Of a stretch of DNA of 9,993 bases, positions 6,177 to 9,993 are shown piece by piece (positions within the stretch are counted from its first letter, which is position 1; each line of letters opens with the position of its first letter). The stretch covers positions 1-9,993 of the forward strand of contig CAMLUY010000029.1 in the NCBI GenBank assembly GCA_946487985.1, read 5' to 3'. This DNA is from an uncultured Clostridia bacterium (GTDB lineage: Bacteria > Bacillota > Clostridia > Christensenellales > UBA1242). A program made the position numbers and the translations under genes. The notes under the pieces are model-generated. The model searched no databases and was not told the DNA's origin. It worked only from the letters and a program-made list of their open reading frames with translations.

Positions 6177-7553
6177 TTATTTCAAAAACATTTTAATGAT
6201 TTTATATTTTAATTTGCTGTATGGTTGGTATCGCATAGGCAGGTCAAGGAAGCATTTTTTGTCAAGGATGCTTTTATAGTGCGAGAATGTTTCAAAGCCG
6301 GTCTTGCCGTGATATGCCCCCATGCCGCTTTGTTTTACTCCGCCAAAGCCAAGCCCAGGAAAGGCAATGTGCATGATGGTATCATTGATGCAGCCGCCAC
6401 CAAAATCGCACTGAGTCATAAATTTATCTTGTATTTTTTTTGACTTTGAAAAAACGTACAATGCCAGCGGCTTTGGTCGTGAGTTTATGTTGGTGATGGC
6501 CTCATCAATTTCGTCGAAAGTGACGATAGGCAGAATTGGCCCAAAGATTTCGTCTTGCATTGACTCGTCATCGAAGGTCGATGATATGAGTGTCGGCTCT
6601 ATTTTTAGGTTGTCCTGTTTGTATTTCCCGCCAAAAAGCAGGTTCTTTTCTGTGATAAAGCCTTTCATGACATCAAACTGCTTTTGATTGACAAGTCGCG
6701 GATAGTCATCATTGCTGACTGGGTCGACACCGTACTGAACCACGATTTCGCGTTCAAGCTCGGCAAGCAGTTTATCTTTGACCGAAGCGTGGCAGTAGAT
6801 GTAATCGGGTGCAACGCAGGTTTGTCCGCTGTTCAAAAATTTACCAAAGACGATTCGCCTTGCTGCAAGTTTAATGTCGGCATCACTGCTGACAATGCAA
6901 GGACATTTGCCGCCAAGCTCAAGCGTCACAGGCGTAAAATGCTCTGAGGCCTTTTGCATGACTATTTTCCCCACTCTTGTGCTGCCTGTGAAGAATATGT
7001 AATCAAAATCTTGGTCAAGCAGGAAAGAGCACTCCTCTTTGCCGCCGATGACAACGTCTACATGCCCTCTTTCAAAGGTCATGTCGACAAGCTTTTTCAG
7101 CACATCGCTAACAGATGGCGAATATTCGCTAGGCTTTAAAATCACGCTGTTGCCAGCGGCTATTGCGTCGGCAATAGGTTCAATGGAAAGCATGAAAGGA
7201 TAGTTCCAAGGGCTGATGACAAGCACGTTGCCGTATGGGCAAGCCTGTTTGTAGCCCACAGCCGGGAATTGTGATACCGGTGTGTACACCCTTTTCTTTT
7301 TGGCAAACCTTCTGCCATGCCGTATCATGTAGCGAATTTCATTCAGTGACAGCCCGACTTCTGTCATATAGCTTTCGACTTCGCTTTTGCCGAGGTCAGT
7401 TTTCAGTGCGTCAAAGATCTCTTGTTTCAAAAGCTGTATATTTCTGTAAAGGCGTTTGAGAGCGTTTTTGCGCTCTTTGAAAGTGCTTGTTTTGTGCTTT
7501 TCATGATAAACCTTTTGCGATTTGATTATCTGTAAGATTTGTTCATTGTCCAT
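6177..7553 (-). CDS. Aldehyde dehydrogenase, class 3-like (fatty aldehyde type)
   Basis: A 458-residue NAD(P)-dependent aldehyde dehydrogenase that oxidises aldehydes to carboxylic acids. Residues seen are PWNYP with Asn117, LKPSE with Lys140, the cofactor loop FFTGSTRVGK (187-196), the general base Glu212 in LELGGK, the catalytic Cys246 in GQTC, and EIFGP (335-339). The ending SGMGAYHGKTGFETFSHYKS (409-428) and the length near 455 are characteristic of class 3 enzymes, which favour medium and long-chain aldehydes. The C-terminal tail is basic and hydrophobic (about 445-458), so peripheral membrane contact is possible. The frame stays open 32 codons upstream to an ATG at 7649, but the ATG at 7553 has GAGGTG four bases upstream and removes an N-terminus that does not look like the family. 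From this start it overlaps the alcohol dehydrogenase gene by 11 bp, implying translational coupling. Confidence 0.92.
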   Translation of the reverse strand: MDNEQILQIIKSQKVYHEKHKTSTFKERKNALKRLYRNIQLLKQEIFDALKTDLGKSEVESYMTEVGLSLNEIRYMIRHGRRFAKKKRVYTPVSQFPAVGYKQACPYGNVLVISPWNYPFMLSIEPIADAIAAGNSVILKPSEYSPSVSDVLKKLVDMTFERGHVDVVIGGKEECSFLLDQDFDYIFFTGSTRVGKIVMQKASEHFTPVTLELGGKCPCIVSSDADIKLAARRIVFGKFLNSGQTCVAPDYIYCHASVKDKLLAELEREIVVQYGVDPVSNDDYPRLVNQKQFDVMKGFITEKNLLFGGKYKQDNLKIEPTLISSTFDDESMQDEIFGPILPIVTFDEIDEAITNINSRPKPLALYVFSKSKKIQDKFMTQCDFGGGCINDTIMHIAFPGLGFGGVKQSGMGAYHGKTGFETFSHYKSILDKKCFLDLPMRYQPYSKLKYKIIKMFLK

Positions 7554-8748
7554 CTGACACCTCGGAATATATTTTTTCAAGCTCTTTGGCTGTAAAAAGT
7601 TTTGGCACTGGGTACAGCGGATTTGCCTCTTTTTCAGCGGTAGCAGCAAGTTCAGGGATATCTCTGCCTTTGATCTCTGGTATTTTATCTCTAATGCTCA
7701 TCTTTTTGTTGAGTATTTCAATGCTTTCGATGAAAATTTTGCTTGCTACTTCTCTTGAAGTGGCAGGGCTGCATAGGCCAATTTGCGTAGCGATTTTGTA
7801 GAGCTTTTTGTAAATCGACCTGCCATATTTTTTGAGCACTACTGGCAGGCAGATTGCATTGGCTTCGCCATGCGGAAGATTGTACTTGCCGCCAAGGGAA
7901 TGTGCGACTGCATGAACATATCCAACATATGACTTTGTAAAGGCAAGTCCGGCAAGGTATGAGGCGTAGAGCATGCTTTGTCGCGCCTTCAAATTGCTGC
8001 CATCATTATATGCCGTCAAAAGGTTTTCAAAGATGAGTTTTATTGCCATGGTTGACTGCTGCCGTGTCTGTTTGGTGGTGCTTTTGCCTATGTATGCCTC
8101 AACTGCGTGCGTCAGTGCGTCCATACCTGTGGTGGCGGTGACAAACTGAGGCAGGCCGAGGGTCAGGTTAGCGTCCAGTATGGCATATTTGGGTATCAGC
8201 GGGAAGTCATTGATAGCATATTTGTGACGCGATACCGAGTCTGTTATCACAGATGCGATTGTGGTTTCGCTGCCAGTACCAGCAGTAGTAGGTATTGCGC
8301 AAAGTGGAGGAAGTTTTCGTCTGACTTTCAAAATCCCCTTCATTTTCATAAGGCTTTTCTTTGGACATGCCACCCTTGCTCCCACAGCTTTTGCGCAGTC
8401 TATTGCCGAGCCGCCACCAAAGCCTATCAGTGCCTTGCAGTCAAATGCGTGATAAAGCCCCAACGCTTTGGCAACGTTGTCTGTGGTTGGATTGGCAACT
8501 GTTTCATCGAAAATTGCAACCTTGACGCCTTTTTCTTCAAGCTGACTGACAAGCGCGTCTGTAAGCCCCAGCCCTTTGATGGTTTTATCTGTGACAAGCA
8601 GAACGCTTTTGCATTCGCTTGACAGCAGCTCTTTGACAAGTTCGGCATAATCGTCAAGCAGCACGGGCTCTCTGTACGGCAAAAGTGGTATAGCAAGTTT
8701 GAGCACTGACTGCAAGACTCTGCAATAGATTTTCTTGAATATATTCAT
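7543..8748 (-). CDS. Iron-containing (group III) alcohol dehydrogenase
   Basis: A 401-residue member of the Fe-ADH family, of usual length, interconverting alcohols and aldehydes with NAD(P). Seen are the nucleotide-binding GFGGGSAID (109-117), PTTAGTGSE (153-161), and the metal ligands Asp210 and His214 (MDALTHAVEAY), His279 (VHAVAH) and His293 (LPHGEAN). The spacing of the last two histidines, 14 residues, matches lactaldehyde reductase FucO. Residues 1-24 form an amphipathic to hydrophobic start before PYREP. An in-frame ATG at 8778 would add ten residues, but it lies only three bases downstream of the promoter -10 element and upstream of the expected transcription start. The ATG at 8748 has GGAG five bases upstream and is preferred. 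The gene is first in an operon with the overlapping aldehyde dehydrogenase, so the pair can interconvert alcohol, aldehyde and acid. The substrate is not readable. Confidence 0.93.
   Translation of the reverse strand: MNIFKKIYCRVLQSVLKLAIPLLPYREPVLLDDYAELVKELLSSECKSVLLVTDKTIKGLGLTDALVSQLEEKGVKVAIFDETVANPTTDNVAKALGLYHAFDCKALIGFGGGSAIDCAKAVGARVACPKKSLMKMKGILKVRRKLPPLCAIPTTAGTGSETTIASVITDSVSRHKYAINDFPLIPKYAILDANLTLGLPQFVTATTGMDALTHAVEAYIGKSTTKQTRQQSTMAIKLIFENLLTAYNDGSNLKARQSMLYASYLAGLAFTKSYVGYVHAVAHSLGGKYNLPHGEANAICLPVVLKKYGRSIYKKLYKIATQIGLCSPATSREVASKIFIESIEILNKKMSIRDKIPEIKGRDIPELAATAEKEANPLYPVPKLFTAKELEKIYSEVSDGQ
7558..7563 (-). promoter_or_regulatory. Ribosome binding site that sets the aldehyde dehydrogenase start
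   Basis: GAGGTG on the minus strand lies four bases upstream of the ATG at 7551-7553 and inside the last codons of the alcohol dehydrogenase gene. It supports the internal start and coupled translation of the two dehydrogenases. Confidence 0.6.
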
Positions 8749-8780
8749 TTTTTCTCCATTTTTCAGTAAAGACAGCAACT

Positions 8781-8809
8781 ATTATATCATTTGTCTTTTG
8801 CTCATGCAA
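8781..8809 (-). promoter_or_regulatory. Extended -10 promoter of the alcohol/aldehyde dehydrogenase operon
   Basis: On the minus strand TTGCAT (8804-8809) is followed after exactly 17 bases by a perfect TATAAT (8781-8786), preceded by TGA to give an extended -10 (TGnTATAAT). Transcription should start near 8774, giving a leader of about 26 bases to the start codon at 8748. This is the best promoter match in the window. Confidence 0.7.
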
Positions 8810-8903
8810 ACGTATTAAAAAAATATATTCAAAATGTGATAAAAAAAGTTGAAGTGTAACAAAGATTGACATTACATGAAAGCTCGCAAAATGAACCATT
8901 ATG

Positions 8904-8931
8904 TAAAAACAGAAACTGCCGACTGGCAGTT
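8904..8931 (-). terminator. Intrinsic terminator of the collagen-like gene
   Basis: AACTGCC (8914-8920) and GGCAGTT (8925-8931) form a seven-base-pair GC-containing stem with a GACT loop (plus-strand bases). On the minus strand it is followed by TCTGTTTTTA. It begins 16 bases past the stop of the collagen-like gene and separates it from the dehydrogenase operon. Confidence 0.75.
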
Positions 8932-8947
8932 CCTGCTTGAAGTTGCG

Positions 8948-9993
8948 CTAAAAGTTGATTTGTTTCAGTTGTACCATGAGCGCGCTGTTTGACGAAAGTG
9001 GCAGATTGTGGCCAATGGCTTTAAATTTCAGCACATCACCCTTTTTGAGTTCAAAGATCCCCGCAAGAGAAATCTGAGAATAGTTCTTGCTGCCAACAGT
9101 TTCAACGAAGTTTACATCGTCTTTGCCGTTGATGTTCAGCTGAACGCCTACCGTGCCAACCATCATACGAGATGCGTCACAAGTTGTCTGTACACAGACT
9201 TCATAGCAACCATCATGATTTATTACAATGCTGTTGTCTGTAATTCTGACTGTTGTAGTGTCAGCAGGCATCTGTTTGATCATGCTTGGGTGGCGGTAGA
9301 ATTCTTGATCGCTTTCGGTAAACTTGAAATAGTGATAGCTGTGATGCGAGCACGGACCAGTTGCGCCGGTTGCTCCGGTCGCACCTGTTGCACCAGTAAG
9401 GCCTTTCGCGCCAGTAGCGCCAGTTGCGCCGGTTGGGCCAGTAGCACCAGTATAGCCATGAGGACCAGTTGCTCCGGTTGCTCCGGTTGAACCAGTTGCG
9501 CCTTTTTCACCTTTGTCACCTTTTGCACCAGTTGCGCCTGTCGCGCCAGTAAGTCCGATGAGTCCTTGCGGGCCGGTTGCTCCTGTGTCGCCCTTAGGGC
9601 CAGTAGCGCCTGTCGCGCCTGCACAACCCTGTGGACCAGTAGCACCAGTTGCACCCTTCTCGCCTTTTGCACCAGTTGCACCTGTTGCCCCGGTGAGGCC
9701 AATCAAACCTTGCGGACCAGTCGGGCCAGTCGGACCGGTTGCGCCTGTTTGACCTGCGCAGCCTTGCGGACCTTGTGGACCGGTTGCGCCTGTTGCCCCG
9801 GTTGCGCCTTTTTCGCCTTTTTCACCTTGCGCGCCAGTTTCGCCATCAAATCCCTTAGGAATTGCGAAGTTAAACACGTGGTTATTGCCTACGCCTGAAT
9901 CGGTAACAGTGGCAAGCTCGCCAGCTTCAAGCGTGGTTGTAGTGCCAACTTGAAGTGTGTCCGCTACGCCAGTTGCACCAGTAGCTCCGGTTG
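8948..9993 (-). CDS. Collagen-like Gly-X-Y repeat surface protein with TNF/BclA-like C-terminal domain (partial, 5' end outside window)
   Basis: The frame is open from the window edge to a TAG at 8948-8950, giving 347 visible codons. A GTG at 9877 could be taken as a start, but it has no ribosome binding site and the frame continues upstream through a non-collagenous spacer into more Gly-Ala-Thr triplets, so the true start is outside. Visible order: triplets (9968-9993), a 38-residue spacer (9854-9967), 56 uninterrupted Gly-X-Y triplets (9350-9853), then a 133-residue C-terminal domain. That domain begins SHHSYHYFKF, contains DGCYEVCVQTTC and a late LKKGDVLKFKA strand, and ends in MVQLKQINF, resembling the jelly-roll trimerisation domains of BclA, C1q and TNF. 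Such proteins form trimeric stalks on spores or cell surfaces of Bacillota. Thr-rich Y positions suggest O-glycosylation, by analogy with BclA. No anchor is visible. A phage tail-fibre origin is an alternative, but no phage genes are nearby. Confidence 0.87.
   Translation of the reverse strand, partial: TGATGATGVADTLQVGTTTTLEAGELATVTDSGVGNNHVFNFAIPKGFDGETGAQGEKGEKGATGATGATGPQGPQGCAGQTGATGPTGPTGPQGLIGLTGATGATGAKGEKGATGATGPQGCAGATGATGPKGDTGATGPQGLIGLTGATGATGAKGDKGEKGATGSTGATGATGPHGYTGATGPTGATGATGAKGLTGATGATGATGATGPCSHHSYHYFKFTESDQEFYRHPSMIKQMPADTTTVRITDNSIVINHDGCYEVCVQTTCDASRMMVGTVGVQLNINGKDDVNFVETVGSKNYSQISLAGIFELKKGDVLKFKAIGHNLPLSSNSALMVQLKQINF
9350..9853 (-). repeat. Collagen-like Gly-X-Y tract, 56 triplets
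   Basis: A 9-bp periodic low-complexity tract encoding 56 unbroken Gly-X-Y triplets, dominated by GAT with GPQ, GPT, GEK and GAK. Pro falls in the X position, as in bacterial collagens that lack hydroxyproline. Charged GEK, GDK and GAK triplets cluster at three places and may stabilise the triple helix through ion pairs. The tract ends with GPC, placing a cysteine at the junction with the globular domain. The tract looks more GC-rich than the rest of the window. Confidence 0.9.
9494..9772 (-). repeat. Two tandem copies of a 14-16-triplet collagen module
   Basis: Triplets 10-23 (9647-9772) and 25-40 (9494-9637) follow the same plan: GPQ GCA, a run of GAT/GPT/GPK-type triplets, then GPQ GLI GLT GAT GAT GAK and one or two acidic-Lys triplets, then GAT. 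The second copy has an added GDT-type triplet and an added GDK triplet. This points to internal duplication followed by triplet slippage. Confidence 0.7.
9854..9967 (-). other. Non-collagenous 38-residue spacer within the collagen-like protein
   Basis: Between two Gly-X-Y stretches lies a segment with VGTTTTLEAGELATVTDSG followed by NHVFNFAIPKG. The pattern of a short Thr-rich strand, an A-x-V-T-D/N-S-G turn and a hydrophobic strand ending I-P-K/R-G recurs, to my knowledge, in collagen-like and tail-fibre-like proteins of Bacillota. It probably folds as a small beta unit that interrupts or registers the triple helix. Confidence 0.6.

Noticed and set aside
7554..7649. N-terminal 32-codon extension of the aldehyde dehydrogenase
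   Set aside because: The ATG at 7649 lies inside the alcohol dehydrogenase gene. The extension is Cys/Lys-rich and unlike the family, and the ATG at 7553 has a good GAGGTG site.
8107..8622. 171-codon open frame on the plus strand
   Set aside because: It lies entirely antisense to the alcohol dehydrogenase, whose motifs are intact. Its translation is Cys/His-rich low-quality sequence with no recognisable domain.
9008..9490. 160-codon open frame on the plus strand
   Set aside because: It is antisense to the collagen-like gene. Its Ser/Cys/Ala-rich end is the complement of the triplet repeats, not a real protein.
9280..9702. 140-codon minus-strand open frame with Gln/Leu/Val repeats
   Set aside because: It is a frame-shifted reading of the Gly-X-Y tract, which keeps all frames open because of its 9-bp periodicity.
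9350..9853. Short regularly repeated units resembling a CRISPR or satellite array
   Set aside because: The period is 9 bp and matches Gly-X-Y codons in a long coding frame. There are no unique spacers between repeats.

Overview
The window is a stretch of AT-rich bacterial chromosome, most likely from a Gram-positive anaerobe of the Bacillota (Clostridia-like). The evidence is strong GGAGG-type ribosome binding sites, a VanZ-family protein, a collagen-like protein with a BclA/TNF-like C-terminal domain, short operon gaps and T-rich intrinsic terminators. I cannot name a genus from sequence alone. No rRNA, tRNA, CRISPR array, transposase or phage gene was seen.

Layout, left to right. Positions 1-48 hold the last 15 codons of a plus-strand gene, followed by a bidirectional terminator (81-125). 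A three-gene minus-strand operon (4455 to 142) follows: an acyl-adenylating/acyl-CoA ligase, then two tandem paralogous multi-pass membrane proteins of the HGSNAT/DUF5009-like acyltransferase class, with gaps of exactly 12 bp at both junctions. Its promoter region carries a 15-bp palindrome that could be an operator. Divergent from it is a VanZ-family membrane protein (4689-5255), which shares a bidirectional terminator with a convergent YhhN/TMEM86-family (lysoplasmalogenase-like) gene (6068 to 5343). Upstream of that is a translationally coupled pair, an iron-type alcohol dehydrogenase (8748 to 7543) and a class-3-like aldehyde dehydrogenase (7553 to 6177), with a good extended -10 promoter. 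The right end (8948-9993) is the 3' part of a collagen-like surface protein gene whose 5' end lies beyond the window.

How the genes may work together (inference). YhhN-family enzymes can release a fatty aldehyde from lysoplasmalogen. Class 3 aldehyde dehydrogenases oxidise fatty aldehydes, iron alcohol dehydrogenases interconvert alcohols and aldehydes, and acyl ligases activate the resulting acids. The two membrane acyltransferase-like proteins could then move an acyl group onto an envelope acceptor. The window can thus be read as a lipid-aldehyde turnover and envelope acylation neighbourhood, but only the two operon-like groups (three genes and two genes) are tied together directly by the sequence. 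Start codons were revised for the alcohol dehydrogenase, the aldehyde dehydrogenase and the VanZ protein on ribosome-binding-site and promoter evidence. The collagen-like gene has no start in the window.
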